DNA from: Anaerolineae bacterium
GTDB taxonomy: Bacteria > Chloroflexota > Anaerolineae > Aggregatilineales > UBA2796
Reading direction: 5' to 3'
Assembly: GCA_019637615.1 (NCBI GenBank)
Contig: JAHBVJ010000035.1
Span: 20,990 to 84,989, forward strand
Length of the DNA stretch: 64,000 nt
Positions 35,796 to 43,859 of this stretch are shown in pieces. Both the position numbers and the translations under genes were made by a program. The notes beneath the pieces are model-generated. The model had not been told where the DNA came from and did not search any database. It saw nothing but the letters and a program-made list of their open reading frames with translations. Numbering within the stretch: the first letter of the stretch is position 1; every line of letters begins with the position of its first letter.

Positions 35796-35943
35796 GAGTC
35801 CCGTAAGGGACTTCGTAGGGTAAGCCCGACAATGATGGTGTTTCAAAAAATAAGGCAGGAATACGCCGATCACGCCAACCCATCTTCCGGAGTCCCTTTA
35901 GTGGACTTCGTTCTCTAAGCCTGACGTTTTAACGTCGGGCGGC
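35796..35943 (+). repeat. palindromic repeat element, copy A core
   Basis: Holds two AGTCCC...GGGACT-type palindromes (35797-35812; 35890-35909, decayed), the hairpin CTGACGTT/AACGTCGGG around 35921-35939, and a 43-base module (35841-35883) that matches 37089-37131 at 40 of 43 positions. The 35889-35943 part matches 54152-54204 in inverted orientation. Confidence 0.8.
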
Positions 35944-35998
35944 GTGACGACAAACCTGCGTTTCCTTGACTAATTTCTTCAACACCATCATTGTCGGG
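35825..35998. mobile_element. MITE-like element with 18-bp terminal inverted repeats
   Basis: CCCGACAATGATGGTGTT at 35825-35842 is the exact reverse complement of AACACCATCATTGTCGGG at 35981-35998. They enclose a 174-base segment without coding capacity, located between ctpA and the SCO1 gene. Size, perfect terminal inverted repeats and dispersed relatives suggest a small non-autonomous element; no target-site duplication was identified. Confidence 0.5.
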
Positions 35999-36006
35999 GA
36001 TAGAGC

Positions 36007-36633
36007 TTACCCGCTTACATGCGCTCTCACATCCGCCAGCATCGCGTCGTAGTCCATCCCGTACGAATAAAACACCTCGATCTGCCCGTCGCCATTCAGC
36101 AAAAACGAGACGGCAGTATGATCCACCGCGTAATTCCCGTTCGCGTCCGGCTGATGCTTCACGAACGTCACGCCAAAATCGGGGATGATGCCTCGCAGTG
36201 TTTGCTCATCGCTCGTCAACCCGATGAACGCCTTATCGAAATTAGCGAGGTAGCTTTTCAACACGGGCGGTGTATCGCGTTCACTATCCACGCCGATGAA
36301 CACAAAGTTCATCTTATCGGCTGCGGCAGCGAGCGCCATCTTGATCTGTTTAAACCTCGCGAGGGTTTCAGGGCAAACATCAGGACAGTGCGTGTATCCG
36401 AACGCCAGCAGAGTCCATTTTCCCTTCAAGGCACTGGTGTCAAAAACATTATTATCTTGGTCGGTCAGCGTGAAGGTGCGGACGGCTTTGGGGGGCGTCA
36501 TCGGATGAATGCCATCAATCGGTGTTGGCGATGGCGTCTGAGTCGGCGCTACTGGTGCTACCGAACATGCGCTAAATATCAACACCAACACGCCCACAAC
36601 GATAGCCTGTACAGTAAGACGATTAGTATGCAT
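36007..36633 (-). CDS. SCO1/SenC family copper-binding lipoprotein
   Basis: 208 residues. A lipoprotein signal (VLIFSAC, lipid Cys at C23) and short Thr/Pro linker precede a thioredoxin-fold domain. The copper ligands are present: C83 and C87 in THCPDVCPE and H172 in VDHTAVSF. SCO proteins sit on the outer face of the membrane and load copper into the CuA site of cytochrome c oxidase or act as thiol-disulfide reductants. No oxidase genes are in the window, so its client must be encoded elsewhere. It lies in the repeat-rich stretch, followed downstream by the MITE-like element. Confidence 0.9.
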   Translation of the reverse strand: MHTNRLTVQAIVVGVLVLIFSACSVAPVAPTQTPSPTPIDGIHPMTPPKAVRTFTLTDQDNNVFDTSALKGKWTLLAFGYTHCPDVCPETLARFKQIKMALAAAADKMNFVFIGVDSERDTPPVLKSYLANFDKAFIGLTSDEQTLRGIIPDFGVTFVKHQPDANGNYAVDHTAVSFLLNGDGQIEVFYSYGMDYDAMLADVRAHVSG

Positions 36634-36797
36634 AGGTGAATCTCCCGTACGGAGTCTAGCATCTCACCTTCGCTTGCGCCAGACTTCACAATCAGCGCTT
36701 TCAGGCAGCTCTGCACGACAACCTAGAACAAATCTAACTCGCTTTTAACCTGAATTGGGATTTCAGAACTTATTTACAAAATATGTACAAAAAAACC

Positions 36798-36827
36798 TTG
36801 ACTTCCGCAAATAAGTTCTGCTATACT
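36798..36827 (+). promoter_or_regulatory. strong sigma70-like promoter with no gene downstream
   Basis: TTGACT (36798-36803), an 18-base spacer and TATACT (36822-36827). A transcript starting near 36834 would begin close to the hairpin GCTGA-AAATA-TCAGC and would run into the repeat element; the first rightward protein gene is kilobases away. Confidence 0.5.
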
Positions 36828-36989
36828 ATCTATCCTGCTGAAAATATCAGCATATCCATCTCTCGCTTGCCCGGCTCATCGATGATCTGCCGTTTGAGGG
36901 TGTCCTTTCCAAGCCGCTATATTGCTTAGATCGATTGTCAGATCACCGTTCCAAACTAGCGCCACTTAACGCGATCATCCCGTTCTTCA

Positions 36990-37223
36990 ATAACCCTGTT
37001 TTTCTCTGTTATCGCCTGATCTTTTTGGTTCAGGACAGGCCATCTAAGCACAAAAATCCCATCGGCGTGTTTTTGCCTGTTAATGGTCTTTCAAAAAATA
37101 AGGCAGCAATACGCCGATCGCGCCAACGCATATTCTTGAGTCCCGAAGGGACTTCGTAGGGTAAGCCCGACAATTCATTGTCGGGGATCGATTGCCTGAC
37201 TTAAACACCATAAACAGGGTTAT
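36990..37223. mobile_element. MITE-like element with 12-bp terminal inverted repeats (copy B)
   Basis: ATAACCCTGTTT (36990-37001) and AAACAGGGTTAT (37212-37223) are perfect inverted repeats bounding 234 bases. Inside lie the 43-base module shared with copy A (37089-37131), the palindrome AGTCCCGAAGGGACT (37139-37153) and the hairpin CCCGACAAT-TC-ATTGTCGGG (37166-37185). No coding capacity. Confidence 0.55.
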
Positions 37224-37471
37224 CAGGGCTGCAATCGCATCAATCATCTACCATGAGGCATGGTCAACGTATGATGACACCCGCTAGATTCCTCGCCCAA
37301 CACCAGCCCGACGCTCGTCGCTTGGCAGCGTGGACGACTCGCGCCTCAGTGCATCCTAGGACTTCCCGTCCCGATGATCCCTTGTGGAGCAGTCGAACGG
37401 GATCATATTCGGGATCATGCGCCGATGGTCAGTTAGGAGTGTTGCCGATCAAACGGGGGAATCGATGGAGT

Positions 37472-37957
37472 CTAGCCTTGGCGGAGCGTTGTCCAGCGCT
37501 CTTGGCTGTAGCGCACCCAATCGCCGCCGGGGATGAATTCGCCATGCCGGTTGACGATCTTGTCTTCGCTGCCCATGTATACCCACGCTTCCACCTCGCG
37601 CCCGGATTTGCTGATGGCGGGGCAGCGGACGCGCAAATACAGCGAGTGCGCCTCATCGTTCTCGTTGTAGCCTTCTAGATGGTCGAGCGAAGCCAGCACG
37701 CGCGAATAGTGCTGCGGGTGCAAGATCATCAACTCGCCTCGGACGCTGTACTCATCAGCGGCTTCGACCAGCATCGGATACCAGCCGAGCGAATACATCT
37801 GCGCCCCGACCAGCGTCGCGGGTACTTCCGACAACGTTCGTCCACGCAGCAGACCATAGTTTTCCATCCCGTGACGCAGCGACCCATACACAAAAATTGG
37901 CGGCTGATCCAGCCCGCCAACATGCTCCGCGTCAATAGTTTCAGCAGACAGCAGCAT
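37472..37957 (-). CDS. gamma-glutamylcyclotransferase (GGCT/AIG2-like) family protein
   Basis: 161 residues with the AIG2/GGCT fold: the signature FVYGSLRHGMENYGLL near residue 22 binds the substrate backbone, and YSVRGELMIL and LDHLEGYNENDEAHSLYLRVRC follow. Family enzymes release 5-oxoproline from gamma-glutamyl compounds or amines; the specific substrate is unknown. No signal peptide. It is the last gene of a run of minus-strand genes starting at the response regulator at 42360, but a 355-base gap with hairpins separates it from the M20 gene. Confidence 0.8.
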   Translation of the reverse strand: MLLSAETIDAEHVGGLDQPPIFVYGSLRHGMENYGLLRGRTLSEVPATLVGAQMYSLGWYPMLVEAADEYSVRGELMILHPQHYSRVLASLDHLEGYNENDEAHSLYLRVRCPAISKSGREVEAWVYMGSEDKIVNRHGEFIPGGDWVRYSQERWTTLRQG

Positions 37958-38186
37958 AGCGCCTCTCCCATCGGGAGATTATCAACAATATCGATGTTCA
38001 AGAAGTTAAGTGTGAATGAACGTGGTGTTAACTTTGTTCAGGGCGGGGAGCAATACGTCGTCCAGCACGACCCCATCCAACAACCCGCCCCATCATTATG
38101 GACGAATGGGGCGGTAATTCAAGGGACAACTCGTAAAAAATCCGTATCACCGTCGCTGGCACTTCGCCGCAACAGGCGATCTCTGC

Positions 38187-38213
38187 TTTACGCACTTAGC
38201 ACTAAGGACTTAT
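38187..38213 (+). repeat. heptanucleotide repeat, truncated copy R5
   Basis: TTTACGC-ACTT-AGCACTA-AGGACTT, after which the array is interrupted by ATAGAG. It matches the central units of R4 but is out of phase at the left, so it looks like a decayed copy. Confidence 0.6.
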
Positions 38214-38244
38214 AGAGTACCGACAACGACTATTCCTATCGTAC

Positions 38245-38264
38245 GGACGCCACATGTGGCGTCC
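38245..38264 (-). terminator. perfect palindrome after the M20 gene
   Basis: GGACGCCACATGTGGCGTCC is a perfect 20-base palindrome (8-bp stem, CATG loop) 49 bases past the M20 stop. It lacks a U-tract, so it could be a factor-assisted terminator or 3'-end stabiliser. Confidence 0.5.
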
Positions 38265-38312
38265 ATTTGAGCTTGATGATCAGGTCTAATCAATTTCGGT
38301 TATCTATTAGCA

Positions 38313-39494
38313 CTATTTTGGCAGCACATAATCCGCCACCGCCGCCGCCAGCAAGCCCGCGCCGATGGGCAGCGAGTCTTCATCGATGTCGAAACGCGGA
38401 TGATGATGCGGGTACGCCAGATCGCGTTCCTTGTTGGCGGAACCGACGAAGAAGAACGTCCCCGGTACCTGCTTCAAGAATACGGCGAAGTCTTCCGCGC
38501 CCATCGTGCGCACATTGTTGTGGAACTTCAGACCGGTGTTCATCGCAGTAGCGGCAGTCCGCAAGCGCTCATTCGAGGTCGCGTCGTTGATCAGCGGCGG
38601 CGTCAGCTCATTGATCTTGACCTCGACTTTGCAATCCATCGCCATCGCCACGCCTTCCGCCACTTCCTTCATGCGGCGTTCGACGAACTCTTGAATTTCG
38701 GGGCGGTAGGTGCGGTAGGTGCCCGCGATATACGCCTCATTGGGGATCACGTTGAAGGCATCGCCTGCCTTGAACATCGTGGCCGAGATCACGGCGGTAT
38801 CCAGCGCGCTGACGTTGCGGCTGATGATCGTCTGGAATGCGTTCACGATCAGCGAACCGCACACAATCGGATCGCGCCCTTGGTGAGGCGAAGCGCCATG
38901 TGCGCCGAAACCCTTGATCGTCAGCTCCCAGATGCCCGATCCCGCCATCGCGGAACCGTCCGTGATGCTGACTTCGCCAACGGGCAGGTCGTTCCACAGG
39001 TGCAAGCCGAGCGATACCTGCGGAGCCGGACTCAGCAGTACGCCGTCCTCGATCATGGCCTTCGCGCCCTGTGCGATCTCTTCGGCGGGCTGGAACACGA
39101 ACTTGACTCGTCCCTTCAGTTGGTCACGGTGCGCCGCCAGCATCTTGGCGACGGTCAAGCCGATGGCGGTATGCCCGTCGTGACCGCAAGCGTGCATCTT
39201 GCCGCTGGTATCAGACACATACTCGGTCTTGTTCGCTTCTTCAATCGGGAGCGCGTCCATGTCGCAGCGCACCAGCACAGTCGGCCCGTCCGCGTTGCCT
39301 TCCAGAATGCCGACCACGCCAGTTTTGCCGACGCCGGTCATCACTTCGAGTCCGAGCTGCTGCAATTCGTTGGCGACGATGCCAGCCGTACGCACCTCCC
39401 CGAAGGCTAATTCTGGGTGGCGGTGGAAGTCACGGCGGCGGGCGCTGAGTTCATCACGGTAGGTCTGTGCGCGTTGCATCCAATCAATAGACAT
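38313..39494 (-). CDS. M20 family metallo-amidohydrolase (hippurate/IAA-amino acid hydrolase-like)
   Basis: 393 residues, typical of the M20D group. Metal-binding and catalytic motifs are visible: RCDMDALPIEE, MHACGHDGHTAIGL, FQPAEEIAQGAKAMIEDG, SLGLHLWNDLPVG and MGAEDFAVFL, with a dimerisation lid domain in the middle (GAHGASPHQGRDPIV). These cytoplasmic enzymes cleave N-acyl or amide bonds of amino-acid conjugates. The ATG at 39494 has AAGG upstream; a TTG two codons earlier is possible. It follows lgt by 38 bases on the same strand, suggesting co-transcription. Confidence 0.9.
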   Translation of the reverse strand: MSIDWMQRAQTYRDELSARRRDFHRHPELAFGEVRTAGIVANELQQLGLEVMTGVGKTGVVGILEGNADGPTVLVRCDMDALPIEEANKTEYVSDTSGKMHACGHDGHTAIGLTVAKMLAAHRDQLKGRVKFVFQPAEEIAQGAKAMIEDGVLLSPAPQVSLGLHLWNDLPVGEVSITDGSAMAGSGIWELTIKGFGAHGASPHQGRDPIVCGSLIVNAFQTIISRNVSALDTAVISATMFKAGDAFNVIPNEAYIAGTYRTYRPEIQEFVERRMKEVAEGVAMAMDCKVEVKINELTPPLINDATSNERLRTAATAMNTGLKFHNNVRTMGAEDFAVFLKQVPGTFFFVGSANKERDLAYPHHHPRFDIDEDSLPIGAGLLAAAVADYVLPK

Positions 39495-39532
39495 GATCAA
39501 CCTTACATCTAGCTACGAGGTGTTGGCGGAGA

Positions 39533-40357
39533 TTATAGCCCCTCTGCGGCGGTCTGGCGCTGTGCAGGTTGCCGATGCCGCCAGATCAAGACTCCGCCCG
39601 CTACCAGAAACGTGATTAGCGATACGACTTGCGCCGTCGTCAGCGCGCCGAATCCGTTGCTATCAAGGCGGATGAAGTCCAGCAAAAACCGGATGAGGGG
39701 ATATTCCATCAGGTAGATCAGTAGCAGGTCGCCCGGTTTCAGCCAATTGCTGTATTTCCGGTCGAGCCACAGCAGGAATAGGCCAGCCGCGATATTCCAC
39801 AACGACTCGTACAAAAACAGCGGATGGAAGGTGCTATATGCTTCATAACCCGGCAGACGGTTGGCAGGCGGAATATAGATCGCCCACGGCAGTGTGGTCG
39901 GTGCGCCGTACAACTCATGGTTGACGAAGTTACCCCACCGCCCAATCGCCTGTGCGAAGGCCAATCCGGGCACCACCATATCAATCCACTTGAGCAGCGG
40001 TTGGTCATGCCGCCGCGCGTACAAGTAGATGCCGAGCGCGCCACCCACGATAGCGCCGTAGATGCCAAGCCCGCCTTCCCAGATGGCGAAGATGCGCAGC
40101 GGTTCCACGACATACGGGTTTTGCCCGTTGATCCACATCGACGGCGAGGGCGTCAACACATGATACAAGCGCGCGCCGATCAACCCCGGCACCAGCGCCC
40201 AGAACAGGCCGTCCCACACGTGTGTAGCATCTAACCCATGCGTCATCGCCCGCCGCGCCGTCAGCCATGAGGCGAACAACGCGCCCGTAATAGCGATCAG
40301 CGCATAGAAACGGATATATAAAAAACCAAGGTGAATACCATATTGATCGATAGTCAC
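39533..40357 (-). CDS. lgt: prolipoprotein diacylglyceryl transferase
   Basis: 274 residues with about seven membrane segments. The Lgt signature is visible as AIGRWGNFVNHELYGAPT, with an upstream HVWDGLFWALVPGLIGARLYHVL segment carrying the conserved R and H/Y residues and EGGLGIYGAIVGGALGIY. The enzyme transfers diacylglycerol to the lipobox Cys of prolipoproteins on the cytoplasmic membrane; likely clients in this window include the SCO1 protein and the molybdopterin oxidoreductase. I place the start at the GTG at 40357 (GGAGAGAAG upstream); the frame is open 29 codons further, but that part has no membrane character and overlaps the upstream spacer. Confidence 0.92.
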   Translation of the reverse strand: MTIDQYGIHLGFLYIRFYALIAITGALFASWLTARRAMTHGLDATHVWDGLFWALVPGLIGARLYHVLTPSPSMWINGQNPYVVEPLRIFAIWEGGLGIYGAIVGGALGIYLYARRHDQPLLKWIDMVVPGLAFAQAIGRWGNFVNHELYGAPTTLPWAIYIPPANRLPGYEAYSTFHPLFLYESLWNIAAGLFLLWLDRKYSNWLKPGDLLLIYLMEYPLIRFLLDFIRLDSNGFGALTTAQVVSLITFLVAGGVLIWRHRQPAQRQTAAEGL

Positions 40358-40474
40358 GTCACTTCTCTCCCCAACAACACTACCAGACCACGGTCGAGGT
40401 TGCGCCGCACCACTTGCCAGCCAATGAACAGTACGGACGGCCAACCCGCGAGGTCGCAGACAATAGTAACGCGT

Positions 40475-41941
40475 CTAGGGCGAAGTGGAGAGTTTGCCGA
40501 TCAAATCTTGCGCGTTGGGCTGGTACCCCATCTGCGTCAGGGCACGGATCGCCAGATCGCGGAAGCGCTGCTCGGTCGCGTTCTGGTACACGTACAGCAG
40601 CGACGAGATCGCCGTATTGCGTTCACCAATAGAATCCATGAACAGCGCGTAAAGATAGCGGGCACGGTCATCAGTGCTGTTCAGCGACAAAGCCCGTTCA
40701 AGGTTGATGCGTGCTTCGTTAGGTCTGCCAACGCGGTACAGTGCCCATCCGTAACAGGTGATGATCGTGGCATTATTGGAAAATTTCTGCGCCAGATTGC
40801 TGATCACCAGCAGGCCTTCGTCCTGTATGCGGATGTCCTCATCGACGTAAAAGGCCGCCAGCAGTGCCGCGAACTGCTCATTTTCTGGCGCAAGACCTAC
40901 CGCCAGCTTGTACCATTCCAGCGTCTTGACCTGATCACCGAGCACGCGGTACACCGTCCCGATCTCCGCCGCCACCGCCGCGTTGACGGGGTTCTGTGTG
41001 CCGAGTTGATCGAGGATAGCGAGGGCTTGCGCGGTGTCGCCCCTGATGCGCCAATGGACAGCAGCGACATATCGCACTTGCGGATCATCAGGAGCCAACG
41101 CCAGTGCGCGCTCAACCTGTGCCGCCCCGTCCAAACCTTGTTGGTCGCGGCTGAGGCCGAGGAAAGCCAGCGCATTCGGGTTGTTGGGATCGCCAATGAG
41201 GGCGACAGTGAAGGCATGTTCCGCCAACGACCACTCGCCGCTGTCTAGCAGCGCCAAACCAACCCGCAAAGCCAATGTTGGCGGCAAATCAGCAGGATGA
41301 TCGCTGAACACCTTGAGTACACGTTGCGCGCCGGCCCGATACTGTGGATCAGCCAAGGCTTGGCTCAGGTAACGCTGTGTAGTCGCCAGTTCTTTAGGAG
41401 CCAGCAGCAGTCCGGCCTGATACAACGCCCATTCATCGTGCGGATCGATTTGTAACCAGCGTTGCAAATACGTCAGTGCTTCGTCCCATTCCCGCTGCGC
41501 CAACGCCGCCGTGACCAATTGGCGGAAGGCGTTCCGGTCATCGGGGCGATCTTGTAAGGAGGCGTACCAGTAGGCGAGGGCAATATCAGTACGTCGCTGC
41601 TGCGAATAAATAGCGGCAGCGCGACGGTACAGCGAAGGCGACCAGCCCGTCACCGCAGTGAGACGTTCGAGGTAGATCAGCGCGAGGTCAGTGCGGTTAG
41701 CGGCAAGACTGCTCGTCACCAATTTATCGAGCAGGAGCGAATCAGTGGGATGGATTTCTAAACCAGCTTGGTATTGGTGGATGGCCTCAGCAAAATGACC
41801 ATCAGCTTGCGCGGTGTCGCCCCGCGTGACAATAGCCGACAACACATCGCTGCGAGGTTGTGGCAGCCACGCCAAACACACTGCTATCAGCCCGATCCGT
41901 ACACTCCATCGCAGCACTGTCGATAAAGACAGCGACCTCAT
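40475..41941 (-). CDS. membrane-anchored TPR-repeat protein
   Basis: 488 residues. An N-terminal hydrophobic segment (VRIGLIAVCLAWLP) acts as signal or anchor, followed by tandem tetratricopeptide repeats through almost the whole protein (for example GHFAEAIHQYQAGLEIHPTDSL, REWDEALTYLQRWLQIDPHDEWALYQAGLLL, GEWSLAEHAFTVALIGDPNNPNALAFLG and GDQVKTLEWYKLAVGLAPENEQ). At least nine repeats can be counted by eye. It is probably an extracytoplasmic scaffold. Its start overlaps the stop of the response-regulator gene by ATGA, so the two are translationally coupled. Partner and function unknown. Confidence 0.8.
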   Translation of the reverse strand: MRSLSLSTVLRWSVRIGLIAVCLAWLPQPRSDVLSAIVTRGDTAQADGHFAEAIHQYQAGLEIHPTDSLLLDKLVTSSLAANRTDLALIYLERLTAVTGWSPSLYRRAAAIYSQQRRTDIALAYWYASLQDRPDDRNAFRQLVTAALAQREWDEALTYLQRWLQIDPHDEWALYQAGLLLAPKELATTQRYLSQALADPQYRAGAQRVLKVFSDHPADLPPTLALRVGLALLDSGEWSLAEHAFTVALIGDPNNPNALAFLGLSRDQQGLDGAAQVERALALAPDDPQVRYVAAVHWRIRGDTAQALAILDQLGTQNPVNAAVAAEIGTVYRVLGDQVKTLEWYKLAVGLAPENEQFAALLAAFYVDEDIRIQDEGLLVISNLAQKFSNNATIITCYGWALYRVGRPNEARINLERALSLNSTDDRARYLYALFMDSIGERNTAISSLLYVYQNATEQRFRDLAIRALTQMGYQPNAQDLIGKLSTSP

Positions 41942-42360
41942 GGCAGCTTGAGTAATTCGCGGACAACGCGCTGCACCTCACGCGGAGTAAACGGCTTGAT
42001 CAGGTACAGATCGATGCCTTGCAGTTTGCCCATCAGGCGGTTCGCGGGGTCGCCAAACGCCGTGATCACGATCACACGCGGCGCACCCTGTTCGCCCCGT
42101 AAACGCTTGATCTCATCCAACACGCGCCATCCGTTTACATCGGGCAACCCGATGTCGAGCAGCAGCAAGTCAGGGTTCATCTCGTAAAAAGCGTTTACAC
42201 CATCTACACCGGAGGTTTCGACATGGGCATCTATATTGATCATCGAGAGCGCACGCTTGAGAATATCCGCGAAATCGCGCGTATCCTCGATGATCAATGC
42301 ACGAGCGACAGGATTCACTGTCGTCTCTATAGGATTGACGAGGTCTTGATGTTCAGTCAT
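41938..42360 (-). CDS. single-domain response regulator, coupled to TPR gene
   Basis: 140 residues, receiver domain only: acidic residues in LIIEDTRDF, acceptor D69 in LLLLDIGLPDVNG, Thr in VIVITAFGD and Lys in LIKPFTPREV. I start at the ATG at 42360; the frame extends 30 codons upstream without receiver-domain homology. The stop codon overlaps the TPR gene's start (ATGA at 41938-41941). No kinase gene adjacent. Confidence 0.88.
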   Translation of the reverse strand: MTEHQDLVNPIETTVNPVARALIIEDTRDFADILKRALSMINIDAHVETSGVDGVNAFYEMNPDLLLLDIGLPDVNGWRVLDEIKRLRGEQGAPRVIVITAFGDPANRLMGKLQGIDLYLIKPFTPREVQRVVRELLKLP

Positions 42361-42517
42361 GCTATTCAGTCCATCCCCTACTGTCTCGATTGTAGTATAA
42401 ACCTGAACTTGTAGAACTGATGAAATTAGACATTCACAATTTTCATACAATTCGAGTGCTTCCGTGTTATCATCGCTTGTGATGAATTACACAAGTGAAT
42501 GTGGTGAATTTTAGCTT

Positions 42518-43048
42518 ATGCGTGGAAAATACGTTGTGCTGCTCGTATTGTTGAGTGGGGTAGTGTTTGGTGTTGCGGGGATGCGCTATGCCTTCGATCC
42601 GTCCCCTGTCTATGAACGTTTCGATCAGCGACGTGATGCGCTGCCCGACGAGGTGACCGGGCCACGGCTACTAGTTGAACAGATCAATGATTTCCAACGG
42701 ACGGATTTCGAGCCGTTAGCGCCCGATGCACAAGGCATCCAGCGCGCGCACGCCGTCTACAAAGAGCTTGGCGAACGTCAAGTTGACCTCAGTGCCCAGC
42801 AAATCGATCCTCAACATGGTCTAGATGAACTGAAAGCCATGCAAAAGGACTACGAAAATAATCCGAATGTCTCGCGCTTGGTTTTCTATCCGGATGCTCA
42901 AACGCCGTATCTATATGTGGTCTATGCGGCGGAAGGACGCGCCGTTTACGAATTCGCGTGGATCAATAACGGATGGCTGTTGCGGGCGTATACCAATCAG
43001 TCTGATGCGGATACGCTGCTGCGTTTTGTTAATTCGTATCCAAACTAA
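42518..43048 (+). CDS. hypothetical exported or membrane-anchored protein, 176 aa
   Basis: No family recognised. An N-terminal hydrophobic segment (YVVLLVLLSGVVFGVAGM) without a lipobox or clear cleavage site suggests an anchor. The rest is polar: a helical region (LVEQINDFQRTDFEPL...GIQRAHAVYKELGER) and a compact C-terminal part (RLVFYPDAQTPYLYVVYAAEGRAVYEFAWINNGWLLRAY) that may be a small beta domain. It diverges from the response regulator and converges with the dienelactone hydrolase gene. Confidence 0.6.
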   Translation: MRGKYVVLLVLLSGVVFGVAGMRYAFDPSPVYERFDQRRDALPDEVTGPRLLVEQINDFQRTDFEPLAPDAQGIQRAHAVYKELGERQVDLSAQQIDPQHGLDELKAMQKDYENNPNVSRLVFYPDAQTPYLYVVYAAEGRAVYEFAWINNGWLLRAYTNQSDADTLLRFVNSYPN

Positions 43049-43118
43049 GCAGAGACTAAAGCGCGCTGGCATCTTGCCACTTAGCACAGAGATACCAGCG
43101 CGGAAAACGAACGTATCC

Positions 43119-43859
43119 CTACTTCAGTTTGCGCTTGAAGAAGTCCGCCATCTGGTTGAATGCATCTTGGGCGATCTCATCCGTGCGCAGTTGACCTTGT
43201 GCCAGCATGAAGCCGTGCGGTTCACCGGCGTAGACTTTCAGCTCGAAATATTTGCCAGCCTCTTTGAGTGCCGTTGCATACCCGTAAATATCAGCGATCG
43301 GGCTGGCAGTGTCTTCCGTCCCGTGGATGATCAACATTGGTGACTTCAACTCACCAATCAAATCTTTGGGGGCGGTTTCGCCGCGATTCGGGAAGCCGTA
43401 CCACGCGACGCCAGCTTTGAAAGCGTCCATCTGCGGCAGCAGCAGCATCGTGTAGCGACCACCCGCGCAAAAGCCCGTTAGCCCCAAGCGCGCCATATCG
43501 ACATCTTGACGCTCACCGAGGAACTTGACGCTGTCATCAATCAACTGCTTGAGAGTAGCGTCATCGACATCTCGCGAAAACGTTTGCCAACCAACCGCCA
43601 AGACCACAAAACCTTCTGTTGCCAGATTGTCGGTCATGGTGCGGTAGCCTTCTTCGAGGCCGTTGAAGGAGTGGATCAGCACAATAGCGGGATGCGTTCC
43701 CTGTTCGGCGGGGGCAGCGAGGTAAGATTTGTAGGCTTTTCCGCCGCTCATCACCTCGACGTCACCTTTCATGATGCCTTCATCCTGCGCATACGCGACG
43801 GTCGGCACGAGGGCAACACATAAAAGGCTTAACACAATCCAAATCAGTTTTGCTTTCAT
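43119..43859 (-). CDS. exported dienelactone hydrolase family protein
   Basis: 246 residues. A signal peptide (KLIWIVLSLLCVALVPTVAY, cleavage near AYA) precedes an alpha/beta hydrolase of the dienelactone hydrolase family. The catalytic triad can be placed: C131 in TGFCAGGRY, D183 in HGTEDTASP and H215 in GEPHGFML; the VLIHSFNGLEEGYR oxyanion region is also present. Most family members are cytoplasmic, so the signal peptide is notable. Substrates of such exported forms are unknown. Upstream lies the ATGATCTGA-box region. Confidence 0.85.
   Translation of the reverse strand: MKAKLIWIVLSLLCVALVPTVAYAQDEGIMKGDVEVMSGGKAYKSYLAAPAEQGTHPAIVLIHSFNGLEEGYRTMTDNLATEGFVVLAVGWQTFSRDVDDATLKQLIDDSVKFLGERQDVDMARLGLTGFCAGGRYTMLLLPQMDAFKAGVAWYGFPNRGETAPKDLIGELKSPMLIIHGTEDTASPIADIYGYATALKEAGKYFELKVYAGEPHGFMLAQGQLRTDEIAQDAFNQMADFFKRKLK

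Larger units (their letters stand above)
36634..37471. other. 838-base gene-free region with promoter-like and repeat sequences
   Basis: No plausible protein gene on either strand. Contains an orphan promoter-like sequence (36798-36827), an inverted-repeat-bounded element (36990-37223) with palindromic repeat copy B, and about 250 bases of unassigned sequence before the GGCT gene stop. Confidence 0.7.
37958..38312. other. 355-base intergenic region with hairpins and a truncated heptad repeat
   Basis: Contains a 9-bp stem (CCGCCCCAT 38085-38093 with ATGGGGCGG 38106-38114), a truncated heptad repeat (38187-38213), and the 20-base palindrome at 38245-38264. The promoter for the GGCT gene should lie at its left side. 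Confidence 0.6.

Noticed and set aside
38400..39410. 336-codon plus-strand frame opposite the M20 gene
   Set aside because: Antisense to an M20 peptidase with intact metal site; no domain of its own.
43073..43090. Further heptad-repeat copies at 43073 (CACTTAGCAC) and 43886 (TTTAGCAC)
   Set aside because: Only eight to ten bases match and the array is not continued; this is within chance expectation.
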